Shown: piece by piece, positions 26,551 through 35,834 of the stretch
Position numbering within the stretch: position 1 is the stretch's first letter
Layout of the letters: each line of letters starts with the position of its first letter
Origin: Corynebacterium jeikeium
GTDB taxonomy: Bacteria > Actinomycetota > Actinomycetes > Mycobacteriales > Mycobacteriaceae
DNA: 64,000 nt
Reading direction: 5' to 3'
NCBI RefSeq assembly: GCF_028609885.1
Contig: NZ_CP063195.1
Span: 744,001 to 808,000, forward strand
Program-made: the position numbers and the translations under genes
The notes under the pieces: generated by a model
Database searches by the model: none
What the model saw: only the letters and a program-made list of their open reading frames with translations
What the model was told of the DNA's origin: nothing

Positions 26551-27286
26551 GGGCCTGACCCCCGATGCGTCTACTATCCGGAGGTCAGGCCCGAAGTCAG
26601 CGACCCACCACTGATCAGGTCGCTGAGCCTGGGACCAGGCCCGTTGAATACGATCCGGGAAACGCTGCGCGGTGGGATCAGCAATGGTGGTACGCGTGGT
26701 CTTACGTCGGAGCACCCCCGCGATTCCAAGGATCTTCATAAGGTGCTGCACCTGGTCACGGCCGATGTTCCAACCAGCCCGGTGGGCGGCTTTCCATAGT
26801 TTGCGTCGCCCGTAGACCCGCCGATTAGCCACCCATAGCTCAAACAGCCGGTGCGCGGCATACGCCTCGTCTAGCTCAGCGGCGGTGGGACCGAAACCAC
26901 GGGACTGGAAGCGGTAAAACGTTGCAGGTGAAATGGTGTATTCATGCTCGTTGAGCACGCGGCATGCCCGCTCGATGGAATACAGGTGCCGGTGAGTGCG
27001 GAGGAAATCTACAATCACTTCAGTTTGCGGTCGAGCTCCGCCTGAGCGAAAAAAGCTGAGGCCAGTTTCAAAATTTCATTGGCTTCTTTAAGCCTGGCGT
27101 TTTCTTTGCGCAGGGTGATAAGTTCCGCGTCTTTTTCTGCAGCGGATTGCTCAACGGCCACGACTGTCTTCTTCTCTTCCACACGTACCCAGTTGCGGAT
27201 AGTGGATGTTTTGATACCGATGACCGCTTCGACGGCGCGAAGCGCGGCTGCCTTGGATTCGGCACCGTCAGCAAGCTCCTCGAAAT
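26551..27286 (-). mobile_element. IS3-family remnant with truncated orfA and orfB
   Basis: On the minus strand, the C-terminal part of an orfA (27286 to 27021; ...LRKENARLKEANEILKLASAFFAQ) runs into an orfB. The left end at 26551 carries the terminus GGGCCTGACCCCCG, close to the ends of the element that splits cas3. The orfA start was removed by insertion of the intact IS3 element at 27287, and most of orfB is deleted. Confidence 0.8.
26560..27018 (-). pseudogene. IS3 orfB transposase, N-terminal half only
   Basis: Residues 1-136 match an IS3 OrfB: HTH_21-like segment (YSIERACRVLNEHEYTISPATFYR), VYGRRKLWKAAHRAGWNIGRDQV and QWWVADF, where the first catalytic Asp lies. Immediately afterwards the frame reads through terminal inverted-repeat sequence, so the other two catalytic residues are missing and the protein is inactive. 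Confidence 0.8.
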
Positions 27287-27335
27287 TGAAGCGTCCTGGG
27301 TTTAGTTCCTACCTCAGCTTAGGAAGGATTGAACT

Positions 27336-27656
27336 ATGCCTAGAAAGTATTCCGTTGAGTTTAAGGAGAAGGCGGTCCATCAGATCATCGAAATGGTTCG
27401 CCTGGAGTCCTGCTCACTGCAACGTGCCTACACGGAAGTCGGTGAGCTGCTTGGAGTATCTCACCACACGTTGCGGGCTTGGTACCGTGACAGCGCTTCA
27501 GTACGTGATGACTCTGACGCGTCAGGCGGCGAGACAATGGAAGAAGAGCTCGAGCGTCTGCGCCGAGAAAGCCGCGAACTAAAAAGAGCAAACGGGATTC
27601 TTAAGACTGCTTCGGCTTTTTTCGCAGCGGAACTCGACCGACCCACGACCAAATGA
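27336..27656 (+). CDS. IS3-family OrfA (DNA-binding subunit)
   Basis: A 106-residue protein with a helix-turn-helix of the HTH_Tnp_1 type (MPRKYSVEFKEKAVHQIIEM ... GELLGVSHHTLRAWYRD) and a C-terminal leucine-zipper-like helix (EELERLRRESRELKRANGIL) ending in TASAFFAAELDRP. Its last bases overlap the start of orfB by 4, the arrangement used by IS3 elements to make an OrfAB fusion by frameshifting. Confidence 0.9.
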   Translation: MPRKYSVEFKEKAVHQIIEMVRLESCSLQRAYTEVGELLGVSHHTLRAWYRDSASVRDDSDASGGETMEEELERLRRESRELKRANGILKTASAFFAAELDRPTTK

Positions 27657-28561
27657 TCTCCTACATCGACACATATAAGGATCAGTTTGGGGTCGAGGCC
27701 ATCTGCCGAGTCCTTAAACAAGCAGATCGTGGATTCATCACCTCACGCGGCTACCGCAAAGCCACCACACGTGTTCCCAGCGCAAGGGCCTTAAGCGACA
27801 GCCTTCTCATCCCAGAGATACAACGTGTGCATGCGCAGAATTTCTCGGTCTACGGCATCCGCAAAATGTGGCACGCGATGAACCGTGAAGGCCTTCATAT
27901 CGGCCGCGACAAAACCGCTCGATTAATGAAACTAGCAGGTGTTTGCGGCCGCAGACGTGGACGAACCCCCGTGACAACGACTAGCCCGAAGGCACCGGAT
28001 TATCGCCCAGACCTAGTACAGCGAAACTTCCGTGCACAAGCACCAGGAAGGCTGTGGGTTGCCGACATTACTTACGTTCGCACCCTGTCAGGATTCGCCT
28101 ACACCGCGTTTGTCGTGGATGTCTACAGCCGAAAGATTGTTGGTGTTGCTACACGCTCGACGATGCGTACCGATGCGCTGCCCATGGAGGCTTTGGAGCA
28201 TGCGTTAACGACTGCAGGGCGAATCCATGGAAACCAACTGATTCACCATAGCGATCGGGGCAGCCAGTACGTGTCACTGAAGTATTCCACCGCTCTCGCG
28301 GAATCCGGAATCCGGCCGAGTGTCGGAACAGTCGGAGATTCTTATGACAATGCTCTAGCTGAGACCGTCAACGGTCTCTACAAGGCGGAACTGATTCATG
28401 CCCAAGGCCCGTGGACATCGGTCGGAGAAGTCGAACTGGCCACCTTGCGGTGGGTGCATTGGTGGAACACTAAGCGGCTTCACGAAGCTTTGGACTACGC
28501 CACCCCACAGGAAGTAGAAACCGAGTACTATCTCACCCAGCCCATCAACACAGGGGCATAA
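27653..28561 (+). CDS. IS3-family OrfB transposase (DDE integrase)
   Basis: A 302-residue rve-type integrase core with all catalytic positions: VADITYV (Asp), HSDRGSQY (Asp) and ETVNGLYKAEL (Glu, 35 residues later). The HTH_21-like N-terminal segment VYGIRKMWHAMNREGLHIGRD is present. The frame is complete and the element has both ends, so it may be mobile. Confidence 0.92.
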   Translation: MISYIDTYKDQFGVEAICRVLKQADRGFITSRGYRKATTRVPSARALSDSLLIPEIQRVHAQNFSVYGIRKMWHAMNREGLHIGRDKTARLMKLAGVCGRRRGRTPVTTTSPKAPDYRPDLVQRNFRAQAPGRLWVADITYVRTLSGFAYTAFVVDVYSRKIVGVATRSTMRTDALPMEALEHALTTAGRIHGNQLIHHSDRGSQYVSLKYSTALAESGIRPSVGTVGDSYDNALAETVNGLYKAELIHAQGPWTSVGEVELATLRWVHWWNTKRLHEALDYATPQEVETEYYLTQPINTGA

Positions 28562-28662
28562 AAGAAGCGGAACTAATCCCAGGACGCTTCAGTTCGCCGC
28601 ACACAGCGATAGTTCCTACTTTCTCGTAATTGCGTAGGAGGTATCGTACCCACAAGCCGTGT

Positions 28663-28977
28663 TCATTTAAAGGGGTTCTTTGGCGCCCTCTTGGGCGATT
28701 CAATGCGGTCATTTGGGTGCGCATCATCCGCCTCGACGATGGTGTGGCCCTCGCCTAGGGAATCGCGGGTGGAGCGGTTCAGGTCGCGCACCTCGTGCAT
28801 GCGCGGCTCCGGATCCAGGCGGTTGGCCAGAGCCTTACGGCCGGAACGCACAACGGCCTTGGTGATGTCCGAGTTCACTGCGGACTGGTAGCCGCGGCGG
28901 ATCTGCTCATAGCGGCGGCGGCCGGCCTTCGTGCCCATCAGGTAACCCGCGGCGGCTCCGACGACGAGCTGAATCAT
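28663..28977 (-). CDS. Small YtxH-like conserved protein
   Basis: A 104-residue protein beginning MIQLVVGAAAGYLMGTKAGR, a short glycine-containing hydrophobic helix followed by arginines (RRRYEQIRRGYQ) and a long charged tail, as in YtxH-type and actinobacterial conserved hypothetical proteins. It is probably peripheral or single-pass at the membrane. AAGGAG lies 7 bases before the ATG. The function is unknown. Confidence 0.7.
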   Translation of the reverse strand: MIQLVVGAAAGYLMGTKAGRRRYEQIRRGYQSAVNSDITKAVVRSGRKALANRLDPEPRMHEVRDLNRSTRDSLGEGHTIVEADDAHPNDRIESPKRAPKNPFK

Positions 28978-29064
28978 GGTGGCTCCTTGGTTTCTTGCCT
29001 TGGTTGCTGCATTAATGCCGTTAGTGCCCCAATCCTACGCGAAGCTCCCGACGGCGCCGAACGG

Positions 29065-29121
29065 GGTGCTGGGCCCGACACCGCCCAGCGCTGCCTGGTG
29101 CTGGGCCCGACGCCGCCCAGC
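29065..29121. repeat. Two 25-base direct repeats before mscR
   Basis: GGTGCTGGGCCCGAC(A/G)CCGC plus CCAGC occurs at 29065-29089 and 29097-29121, one mismatch, period 32. It lies about 45 bases before the mscR promoter. Each unit can fold on itself (GCTGGGC with GCCCAGC). Confidence 0.7.
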
Positions 29122-29166
29122 TCTGGCCGGCTGCCGCTTTTCTGAACCGCCCGTACAGTGGGTGAC

Positions 29167-30267
29167 ATGACTACCACTGTGAAAGCTGTAATTTCCCGCG
29201 CAAAGAACGACCCCGTCGAGCTGACCGACATCGTGATCCCCGATCCGGGCGAAAATGATGTGATCGTCCGCATCCAAGCTTGCGGCGTATGCCACACCGA
29301 CCTGGCCTACCGCGATGGCGGCATTACGGACGACTACCCGTTCCTGCTGGGCCACGAGGCCGCTGGTGTGGTCGAGCAGGTAGGCGACCGCGTGACGCAC
29401 GTGGAGGTCGGCGACTATGTGGTGCTGAACTGGCGCGCCGTGTGTGGCCAGTGCCGCGCCTGCAAGAAGGGCGAGCCGAAGTACTGTTTCGATACTCACA
29501 ATGCGTCGAAGAAGATGACACTCGCCGACGGCACTGAGCTGGAGGCTGCTCTGGGCATCGGCGCCTTCGCTGAAAAGACGCTGGTCCACGAAGGACAGTG
29601 CACCAAGGTGAACTCCGAGGCCGACCCTGCGGTCGCGGGTCTGCTGGGATGTGGCGTCATGGCCGGTCTCGGCGCCGCAGTGAACACCGGTGAGGTCAAG
29701 CGCGGCGAATCCATCGCCGTCATCGGTGTAGGTGGCGTGGGCATGGCCGCGATTGCCGGTGCGGCTGTTGCGGGTGCGACGAAGATCATTGCTATCGATA
29801 TTTCTGACGCCAAGCTCGCCCGCGCCAAGGAAGAGTTCGGCGCTACCCACACGATCAACAGCTCGGGGCTTTCGGACGATGAGCTGGTGGAGAAGGTCCA
29901 GGAGATCAACGGTGGATTCGGCGTGGACGTAGCGGTGGACGCCGTGGGTCTGCCGCAGACGTACAAGCAGGCCTTCTACGTGCGCGACCTGGCTGGCCGC
30001 GTGGTGCTGGTGGGTGTGCCGACTCCGGACATGACCCTGGAGCTGCCATTCCTGGATGTGTTTAGCCACGGTGGTGCGCTGAAGTCGTCCTGGTACGGCG
30101 ATTGCCTGCCGGAGCGCGACTTCCCGATGTACGTGGACTTGTACCAGGAGGGCCGCTTCCCGCTGGATCGCTTCGTGGACGATCGCATCAGCATCGATGG
30201 CGTGGAAGATGCCTTCGAGAAGATGAAGCAGGGCAAGGTTCTGCGCTCCGTGGTGGAGTTCAAGTAA
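29167..30267 (+). CDS. mscR: S-(hydroxymethyl)mycothiol dehydrogenase / S-nitrosomycothiol reductase
   Basis: A 366-residue zinc-dependent class III-like alcohol dehydrogenase that oxidises the formaldehyde adduct of mycothiol and reduces S-nitrosomycothiol. Catalytic zinc ligands appear in ACGVCHTD near residue 38 and GHEAAG near 62; the structural zinc loop [15 protein letters not shown] lies near 92-106; the NAD-binding motif [18 protein letters not shown] near 190 is followed by the acidic IDISD. Partner of the mycothiol pathway gene mshC in this window. The start ATG 29167 lies 7 bases after TACAGT (leaderless). The metallo-beta-lactamase gene 42 bases downstream is its usual neighbour in actinobacteria. 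Confidence 0.9.
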   Translation: MTTTVKAVISRAKNDPVELTDIVIPDPGENDVIVRIQACGVCHTDLAYRDGGITDDYPFLLGHEAAGVVEQVGDRVTHVEVGDYVVLNWRAVCGQCRACKKGEPKYCFDTHNASKKMTLADGTELEAALGIGAFAEKTLVHEGQCTKVNSEADPAVAGLLGCGVMAGLGAAVNTGEVKRGESIAVIGVGGVGMAAIAGAAVAGATKIIAIDISDAKLARAKEEFGATHTINSSGLSDDELVEKVQEINGGFGVDVAVDAVGLPQTYKQAFYVRDLAGRVVLVGVPTPDMTLELPFLDVFSHGGALKSSWYGDCLPERDFPMYVDLYQEGRFPLDRFVDDRISIDGVEDAFEKMKQGKVLRSVVEFK

Positions 30268-30309
30268 GCAAGCGCGAGAGATAGAAGCCCGAGAGATACA
30301 AGAGGAAGC

Positions 30310-30951
30310 ATGAGCGAGCAGAAGTTCGAAAACCCGCAGATCGAGCAGTTCGAGACCTCCGGCAAGTTCCGCCTGGATGGCGGCGAGTGGGACGTGGACA
30401 ACAACGTCTACCTGCTGGTTAACGGTGACAAGTGCATCGTGGTGGATCCGGCGCACGACGCGCAGGCGGTGATCGACCACGTGGGGGGCCGCACCGTGGA
30501 GGCGATCCTGCTGACCCACGCGCACAATGACCACTGCGAGCTGGCGCCGGAGCTTGCTGAGAAGTGGGGCGTAAAGGTCTACCTGCACGAGGACGACCGG
30601 ATGCTGTGGGAGGAATCCAACGGCGACGCGCCGTTTACCCCGATCGACGTGGAGGATCCGCTCTGGGCGGAGTGGAGTGTGCGCCTGTACCACACGCCGG
30701 GACACTCGCCGGGTTGCATCGTGGTGGAGGTTCCGGGGCAGCATGCGCTGCTGTCCGGCGACACGCTGTTCAACGGTGGGCCGGGTGCGACGGGGCGGAA
30801 GTACTCGAGCTTCCCGAGGATCATTGAGTCTCTGCAGTCCAAGGTGTTTATCCTGCCGCACGATTTGAAGGTGTACCCCGGCCACGGCGATACCACCACG
30901 GTGGGCGCTGAGGCTGCGCGTATCGAGGAGTACATCGAACGTGGATACTGA
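30310..30951 (+). CDS. Metallo-beta-lactamase-fold hydrolase linked to mscR
   Basis: A 213-residue hydrolase with the metal motif THAHNDHC near residue 77, HTPGHSPGC near 130, SGDTLFNGG near 150 and PGHGDTTTVGAE near 197, the glyoxalase II-type ligand order. Placed directly after mscR it is thought to act on mycothiol thioesters (for example S-formylmycothiol), which is inference from context and family. The start follows GAGGAAGC. Its stop codon overlaps the copper operator of the next operon. Confidence 0.85.
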   Translation: MSEQKFENPQIEQFETSGKFRLDGGEWDVDNNVYLLVNGDKCIVVDPAHDAQAVIDHVGGRTVEAILLTHAHNDHCELAPELAEKWGVKVYLHEDDRMLWEESNGDAPFTPIDVEDPLWAEWSVRLYHTPGHSPGCIVVEVPGQHALLSGDTLFNGGPGATGRKYSSFPRIIESLQSKVFILPHDLKVYPGHGDTTTVGAEAARIEEYIERGY

Positions 30952-30970
30952 TACCCCCTAAGGGTATACT
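30951..30970 (+). promoter_or_regulatory. CsoR-type copper operator overlapping the copA promoter
   Basis: ATACCCCCTAAGGGTAT (30951-30967) is a near-palindrome of the TACCC...GGGTA type bound by CsoR. The -10 box TATACT (30965-30970) overlaps its right arm and lies 6 bases before the copA ATG, so repressor binding would block the promoter and the message is probably leaderless. Confidence 0.75.
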
Positions 30971-30976
30971 GGGGGC

Positions 30977-33121
30977 ATGGCTGTAATAGATCTTGATATC
31001 ACGGGCATGACCTGCGCCTCCTGCGCTAACCGCATCGAAAAGAAGCTGAACAAGCAGGAGGGCGTGACCGCCACCGTCAACTACGCCACGGAAAAGGCGC
31101 ACATCGAAACGGAGGAGGGGGCGGCTTCCGACGCGGACTCCTACATCGCCATCGTGGAGAAGCTCGGCTACGGCGGCAGCGTGCCTAAGCCGGAGAAGCC
31201 CGCCGGCGACGACCCCGCCGCCAAGGAGCTGCGCGGCCTGAAGCGCCGCCTAGTGGTCGCCGTCGTGCTGGCCACCCCGGTGATCCTGCTGGCGATGATC
31301 CCGCCGCTGCAGTTCGACTACTGGCAATGGGCCAGCTTTGCCCTGGCGACCCCGGTGATTCTGTGGGCGGGGTGGCCTTTCCACAAGGCCACGTGGGTGA
31401 ACCTGAAGCACGGTGCGGCGACGATGGATACCCTCATCACCGTCGGCACCTCGGCGGCCTATCTGTGGTCGTTGTATGCGCTGTTCTTCGGCCATGCGGG
31501 TGAGCCGGGCATGCGCCACGGCTGGTCCATCCTGAACCATGCGGGCGACCCGATGGGGGACATCTACTTCGAGGTCGCCGCGGGCGTGGTGACCTTCGTG
31601 CTGGCGGGTCGGTACTTCGAGAAGCGCTCCAAGCAGCGCGCGGGGGATGCCATCCGTGCGCTAACGGACATGGGCGCCAAGCAGGTCACCGTGCTGCGGG
31701 AAGGCACGGACGGCGCTGGTGCAGGTGTGCAGGAGCAGCTGATTCCCATCGAGCAGCTGCAGATCGGCGACCGCTTCCTGGCCCGCCCTGGCGAGAAGAT
31801 CGCCACGGATGGCCGCATCCTGGACGGCACGTCCGCCATCGATCAGTCCATGCTCACCGGCGAGTCCGTGCCCGTCGATGTTGGCCCCGGCGACGAGGTC
31901 GCGGGTGCCACCATCAACACCTCCGGCCGCCTGGTTGTGGAGGCCACCCACGTGGGCGAGCAGACGAAGCTCGCGCAGATGGCGAAGCTGATCGACGAAG
32001 CCCAGTCCGGCAAGGCCGACGTGCAGCGCCTGGCCGATAAGGTCTCCGGCATTTTCGTTCCGGTCGTCATCGCGATCGCGCTGATTACGCTGCTGTTCGC
32101 GGGCTTTAGCAATGCGGTCGCGGTGCTGATTATCGCGTGCCCCTGCGCCCTTGGTTTAGCGACGCCCACAGCCCTGCTGGTTGGCACGGGTCGCGGGGCC
32201 GAACAGGGCATTCTGATTCGCGGACCCGAGGTTTTGGAGGGCGCGCACGCCATCACCACCGTTGTGATGGATAAGACCGGCACGGTAACCACGGGTACCA
32301 TGCGGGTAGTCGACGTGCAGCCGACAGGCGGCACCCGCGAGGAGGTGCTGCGCGCCGCTGCGGCGGTAGAGGCGTACTCGGAGCATCCCATCGGCCGAGC
32401 CATTGCAGAGGCCGGCCGGGAGGAGATCGGCGGCCTGCCGGAGGTCTCCGGATTTAGGAACCTTCCTGGACACGGCGTGGAGGGAACCGTCGAGGGCCAG
32501 GTGATTCGGATTGGCCGTGGGGACGAGGGGGCGTCCACAAATAAGGCAACCACAGTCAATGTGAGCGCGGATGGGCGGGCGATCGGCACCATCAGCGTGG
32601 CCGATACGGTGCGCCCCACCAGTGCCGAAGCGGTGCGGAAGATGCATGAGATGGGGCTGAAGACTGTGCTTCTGACCGGCGATAATCAGCAAGTGGCGGA
32701 CGCCGTGGCGCGCGAGGTTGGCATCGACGAGGTGATTGCCGGGGTGATGCCGGAGGACAAGGTGGCGCACATCCGCTCGCTGGAGAACGTGGCGATGGTC
32801 GGCGACGGCGTGAACGACGCGGCGGCGCTGGCGAGCGCGGACCTGGGCATCGCGATGGGTTCCGGCACGGACGCGGCGATTGAGGCGGCGGACATTACCG
32901 TGATGCGCGACGATCTGCTGGCCGTGGCGGATGCGCTGCGGCTGGCGCGCAAGACGCTGCGGACGATCAAGATGAACCTGTTCTGGGCGTTTGCCTACAA
33001 CGTGGCGGCGATCCCGCTGGCCGCATTCGGGCTGCTGAACCCGATGCTGGCCGGTGCGGCGATGGCGCTGTCCAGCGTGTTTGTGGTGAGCAACAGCCTG
33101 CGGTTGAAAGGATTCAAATAA
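30977..33121 (+). CDS. copA: Copper-exporting P-type ATPase
   Basis: A 714-residue P1B-type ATPase. It has one N-terminal heavy-metal domain ([14 protein letters not shown] near residue 11), the TGESVPVD actuator motif near 295, the metal-binding [16 protein letters not shown] (CPC) helix near 383, the phosphorylated DKTGTVTTG near 430, the [12 protein letters not shown] (HP) motif near 470 and [20 protein letters not shown] near 615. The CPC motif plus the following CsoR gene point to Cu(I) export. It overlaps csoR by one base (TAATG). Expected to be induced by copper through the operator upstream. Confidence 0.93.
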   Translation: MAVIDLDITGMTCASCANRIEKKLNKQEGVTATVNYATEKAHIETEEGAASDADSYIAIVEKLGYGGSVPKPEKPAGDDPAAKELRGLKRRLVVAVVLATPVILLAMIPPLQFDYWQWASFALATPVILWAGWPFHKATWVNLKHGAATMDTLITVGTSAAYLWSLYALFFGHAGEPGMRHGWSILNHAGDPMGDIYFEVAAGVVTFVLAGRYFEKRSKQRAGDAIRALTDMGAKQVTVLREGTDGAGAGVQEQLIPIEQLQIGDRFLARPGEKIATDGRILDGTSAIDQSMLTGESVPVDVGPGDEVAGATINTSGRLVVEATHVGEQTKLAQMAKLIDEAQSGKADVQRLADKVSGIFVPVVIAIALITLLFAGFSNAVAVLIIACPCALGLATPTALLVGTGRGAEQGILIRGPEVLEGAHAITTVVMDKTGTVTTGTMRVVDVQPTGGTREEVLRAAAAVEAYSEHPIGRAIAEAGREEIGGLPEVSGFRNLPGHGVEGTVEGQVIRIGRGDEGASTNKATTVNVSADGRAIGTISVADTVRPTSAEAVRKMHEMGLKTVLLTGDNQQVADAVAREVGIDEVIAGVMPEDKVAHIRSLENVAMVGDGVNDAAALASADLGIAMGSGTDAAIEAADITVMRDDLLAVADALRLARKTLRTIKMNLFWAFAYNVAAIPLAAFGLLNPMLAGAAMALSSVFVVSNSLRLKGFK

Positions 33122-33399
33122 TGCACGGGTACTTGAGTGATAAGGAGCGCTACCTGGCGCGGCTGAAGCGGATCGAGGGGCAGGTGCGCGGGCTGCAGCG
33201 GATGGTGGATGAGGAGCAGTATTGCATCGACATTCTCACGCAGGTCACTGCGCTGCAGTCTGCGCTGAAGGGCGTGGCGCTGGGGTTGTTGGACGACCAT
33301 ATGAACCACTGCGTGCGGCACGCCGCGGAGGCCGGGGGAGAGGAAGCCGAGGAAAAGCTGGCGGAGGTATCCCAGGCCGTGAAACGGCTGGTTCGGTAG
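33121..33399 (+). CDS. csoR: Copper-sensing transcriptional repressor CsoR
   Basis: A 92-residue CsoR/FrmR-family protein (KERYLARLKRIEGQVRGLQRMV) that binds DNA as a helical tetramer and releases it on Cu(I). The ligand set Cys (EQYCIDIL near 36), His and Cys (DDHMNHCVRH near 60-65) is present, which fits copper rather than formaldehyde or nickel sensing. Being translationally coupled to copA, it likely regulates its own operon. Confidence 0.92.
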   Translation: MHGYLSDKERYLARLKRIEGQVRGLQRMVDEEQYCIDILTQVTALQSALKGVALGLLDDHMNHCVRHAAEAGGEEAEEKLAEVSQAVKRLVR

Positions 33400-33430
33400 G
33401 TTGCTGGGGTGCGGGGGCGCAGGGGCTGCG

Positions 33431-34081
33431 CTACAGGTGGTCGATGGCGTACTGGGCCTGGTCGTCGGTGAAGCCGGAGTTAGTCTTTAGCATCTCGAGC
33501 AGCTCTTCCTCGGGTAGGGGAGAGCCTGTTTCGTTGAGCTTGCGCGCGCAGTTGAGAGCCTGCTGATTCCAGTCGGGATCGAGCTTTTCGATGGCCGTGG
33601 TGATTTGATCGTCGGAGTAGCCCTGGAGCTGCAGGTTCTCGCGCAGGCCCTTTTCGGAGAGGTTGAATTTGAGGGCGGTCATGGCGGCATCGTTGGCTTG
33701 CCGCTGGGTTCTGGGAGCGTCGGTTGGCTGGGCGATGGCCGTGCTCTCAGTGGATTCCATGGCGGTGCTGCCGGTGGCCTCGCTTTCGGACGTGGGGTAT
33801 TGGTTGAGCTCGCTTTGTGGGGCATTGGATGCCTTGACAGGCGCGTTGGCCGGCTCCGTGGCCGGTGCCGTGGTCGAAGTGCTGTCTGGACGCTGGTGCG
33901 CGGAGGCTGCAGCGGGTTGCGTATTGATGCTGTGGCTGTGCTCTTTGCTGTTGGCTACGTGCCAGATCGCAGCGACGAGGATGCCGACCAGGACGATGGC
34001 GCCGATGAAGATCAGTGCGAGGCGGCCGTTGATGGGGTCTTGGAGGGATTCTTTCTGGGGAGTGTTGTCGGGGGAGGGCAT
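33431..34081 (-). CDS. Membrane-anchored Ltp-like surface protein
   Basis: A 216-residue protein with one membrane helix (LALIFIGAIVLVGILVAAIW, residues about 21-40), a Ser/Thr/Pro/Ala-rich linker and two helical Ltp-type repeats at the C-terminus: MTALKFNLSEKGLRENLQLQ followed by GYSDDQITTAIEKL, and ALNCARKLNETGSPLPEEEL followed by GFTDDQAQYAIDHL. Ltp (PF07553) was described as a phage superinfection-exclusion lipoprotein, but the domain is common on actinobacterial surfaces with unknown roles. Here it has no lipobox Cys. The start ATG is at 34081; nothing is recognised in the 150 bases upstream. Confidence 0.7.
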   Translation of the reverse strand: MPSPDNTPQKESLQDPINGRLALIFIGAIVLVGILVAAIWHVANSKEHSHSINTQPAAASAHQRPDSTSTTAPATEPANAPVKASNAPQSELNQYPTSESEATGSTAMESTESTAIAQPTDAPRTQRQANDAAMTALKFNLSEKGLRENLQLQGYSDDQITTAIEKLDPDWNQQALNCARKLNETGSPLPEEELLEMLKTNSGFTDDQAQYAIDHL

Positions 34082-34231
34082 CTAACTAAAGTCCTGGTAC
34101 TCGTTGCTGGGTGCGTGTTGGGTACTTGCGGGCGACGTGCGCGGCGCCTGTGTGGGAGGCGAAGGCACAAAGCCCGGTCGTAGTAGTAGATGCGGCAGGG
34201 AGGTGTTTTGTTTCCGCGGGGGTAGGTGAGT

Positions 34232-34570
34232 TTAGGAGTCCTCTATTCGGCGCCCGTTGGCAAAAACACTCGCCAATGTGACCAAATCAAATCCAGCAAT
34301 AATGCTTGCGCTGATTACGTATCCCAAAAAGGCTAAGTAGCCACAAAGGACTAGGACTGCGATTACTGCGGTGAGGAGAACGGGGTCGTTTCGGAGCTGC
34401 TCAGAGCTGATGCTCGTACCAATGCTGCGTTGAGTGAAGTCTTCGGCGCTGGAGGTGGCATTAGGCTTTGCATGCGGCGGTACGTCGCGGCGCCCTGTAG
34501 ATCGAGGATGCTGCCCACTCCCGTCAGGAACGCCCGGCGTTTGCTGGGGTTCGTGGTCGTCATGGTTCAT
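34232..34570 (-). CDS. Small membrane protein, unknown
   Basis: A 112-residue protein with a polar, proline-rich N-terminus (HDDHEPQQTPGVPDGSGQHP) and two close hydrophobic segments near residues 60-100 (LLTAVIAVLVLCGYLAFLGYVISASIIAG is the span, at about 62-90). ATG 34570 follows AAGGGTAAGGTA; an upstream in-frame start at 34645 is less likely. No family recognised. Confidence 0.55.
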   Translation of the reverse strand: MNHDDHEPQQTPGVPDGSGQHPRSTGRRDVPPHAKPNATSSAEDFTQRSIGTSISSEQLRNDPVLLTAVIAVLVLCGYLAFLGYVISASIIAGFDLVTLASVFANGRRIEDS

Positions 34571-34729
34571 TACCTTACCCTTCTGAGCTCGCTTGGTGAA
34601 TACTTGTGGTGGTTGAGAACAGGTGTGAGTGTAAGGCAACGACAAGACAAGTCAGCACATAATCGAGTATTAGTTCGATTACGTGGCGAAGTTTTGAAGG
34701 TTATAGCGCTTCCGCTCCAACGCGGCAAA

Positions 34730-34762
34730 CCCCGATCTTCTGCGTAGTGCAGCCGATCGGGG
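34730..34762 (-). terminator. Terminator after tRNA-Asn
   Basis: On the minus strand GCCCCGATC and GATCGGGG(T) form an 8-9-base stem just past the tRNA-Asn gene, followed by TTTG. Confidence 0.55.
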
Positions 34763-34773
34763 CTTGTAAGTTG

Positions 34774-34846
34774 CTCCCCCAACTGGGCTCGAACCAGTGA
34801 CCTTTCGATTAACAGTCGAATGCTCTGCCAACTGAGCTATAGGGGA
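34774..34846 (-). tRNA. tRNA-Asn (GTT)
   Basis: The minus strand folds into a full cloverleaf: acceptor TCCCCTA with TGGGGGA, D-arm with AGCTCAGTTGGCAGAGC, anticodon loop CTGTTAA (anticodon GTT) and T-arm ACTGG-TTCGAGC-CCAGT; discriminator G, CCA not encoded. A -10-like TATGAT lies upstream near 34900. Confidence 0.95.
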
Positions 34847-35080
34847 TTAAGTTGTGCGAGCTTGGGAGTTAATTCCCTTGCCCTGTGCAACGAGATCATA
34901 CTCTATATGCCAACGGTGCAAACAGACAAATCGGCTGTTCAGGGGCACATTTCTGAGGGGTAGTTAGGGGTGCGGTAGGGATTCGATGTATCGAAAGCGG
35001 GGTATATGAGTGCCCGCGCCGGGCGGTGTGGTTGAATCTTTTGTGAGCAAGCCGCTCAGTTGGAGTGGCTTGGCTTTGCT

Positions 35081-35154
35081 GGGGCTATAGCTCAGTCGGT
35101 TAGAGCCGCGGACTCATAATCCGCTGGTCGCGGGTTCGAGCCCCGCTAGCCCCA
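35081..35154 (+). tRNA. tRNA with CAT anticodon (Ile2 or elongator Met)
   Basis: Cloverleaf with acceptor GGGGCTA/TAGCCCC, anticodon loop CTCATAA (CAT) and T-loop TTCGAGC; discriminator A. The acceptor and D-arm (GGGGCTATAGCTCAG) resemble isoleucine tRNAs, which favours tRNA-Ile2 whose C34 is changed to lysidine, but elongator tRNA-Met cannot be excluded by eye. Confidence 0.9.
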
Positions 35155-35173
35155 CAAGATTACGGGAAAGGGC

Positions 35174-35428
35174 ATGCCGGAAGGGGTGCTATGTTCGCCG
35201 TCTGACTGGAATGCTTCCTGTCTGGCGCTTTTCCAGATGATGTCTAATGACGCCGTCACTCCAACAAATGTCGCCCTCAAAGCAGCTGGGAAGGTTCGGC
35301 GCGCCATGGTTCACATTCACGAGGGCGGCCACTTTGACCCGTACGTGGAGCCTCTGTTCTCGGAGATTATTGAGGAGCAGCTAGCTTTCCTGCGGAAAGA
35401 GGTTTCGGTGGGAGGCGCCCTAGCGTAG
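35174..35428 (+). pseudogene. C-terminal fragment of an alpha/beta hydrolase
   Basis: An 84-residue frame whose end (HIHEGGHFDPYVEPLFSEII) looks like the C-terminal catalytic-His region (GHFDPY) of an alpha/beta hydrolase. No nucleophile elbow or N-terminal part exists upstream, where the tRNA lies only 19 bases away. It is most simply read as the stump left by an integration or deletion next to the tRNA. It may still be translated. Confidence 0.45.
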
Positions 35429-35515
35429 GATTCTTAGAGATGAGGTAGCGGGTAGCCGAAGTTAGTTACAATCACGTTTTTAGCTACCGTGCGGTAAAGC
35501 GGAGAGGATCGTAAG

Positions 35516-35806
35516 ATGCGTGCGGATCCCTCGATGGATGTATTCGAAGAATTTCTTTCCCGTTATGGAGAGCAGTTCGTCACTGCAGGGATTGACCACG
35601 CCTTTACTCCCGCCTTAGGGGGAGAATTCGAATATGCACTCGAGAGTGCGGTCTACTACTCGGTCGAAGGTGGTGTGTTTATCGCGCCTGACATGTTGGA
35701 TAAGATCCTCGATCTCTTTTCACCTGGCAGTAACCCAGGCGAATGCTTACGGAGTTTCCTAAAGGAACATCGTCCTGATTATGTGAGAGTATCAGAAGAT
35801 CAGTAA
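35516..35806 (+). CDS. Hypothetical protein between tRNA and CRISPR array
   Basis: A 96-residue acidic protein (VFEEFLSRYGEQFVTAGIDH ... DMLDKILDLF) that is soluble and mostly helical. AGAGGATCG precedes the ATG. A hairpin with a T-rich tail follows about 30 bases after its stop, which supports a real gene. I recognise no family. Its lower GC content is unlike the housekeeping genes and fits acquired DNA. Confidence 0.5.
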   Translation: MRADPSMDVFEEFLSRYGEQFVTAGIDHAFTPALGGEFEYALESAVYYSVEGGVFIAPDMLDKILDLFSPGSNPGECLRSFLKEHRPDYVRVSEDQ

Positions 35807-35834
35807 CCACGATCTTTTCAATTTAGTTTCGTTT

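Larger units (their letters stand above)
27287..28591 (+). mobile_element. Intact IS3-family element, 1305 bases
   Basis: Bounded by inverted repeats that begin TGAAGCGTCCTGGG and continue (T/A)TTAGTTCC, one mismatch in 23. It holds overlapping orfA and orfB. The bases flanking it (AAT left, GTT right) do not form a target duplication; it lies inside the older IS3 remnant on its left. Confidence 0.9.

Noticed and set aside
26500..27018. The 172-residue frame as an intact protein
   Set aside because: Its last about 35 residues are translated from insertion-sequence terminus and the iron-box region; only the N-terminal OrfB part is real.
27284..28594. 3-base target duplication for the intact IS3 element
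   Set aside because: AAT on the left and GTT on the right do not match.
29035..30885. 616-residue minus-strand frame opposite mscR and the metallo-beta-lactamase gene
   Set aside because: Both plus-strand genes are firmly identified; the reverse frame spans two genes and a repeat region and has biased His/Val composition typical of shadows.
35081..35154. Firm assignment of the CAT tRNA as elongator or initiator methionine
   Set aside because: The first acceptor pair G-C rules out typical initiator features and the acceptor/D-arm favours Ile2, but Ile2 versus elongator Met was left open.
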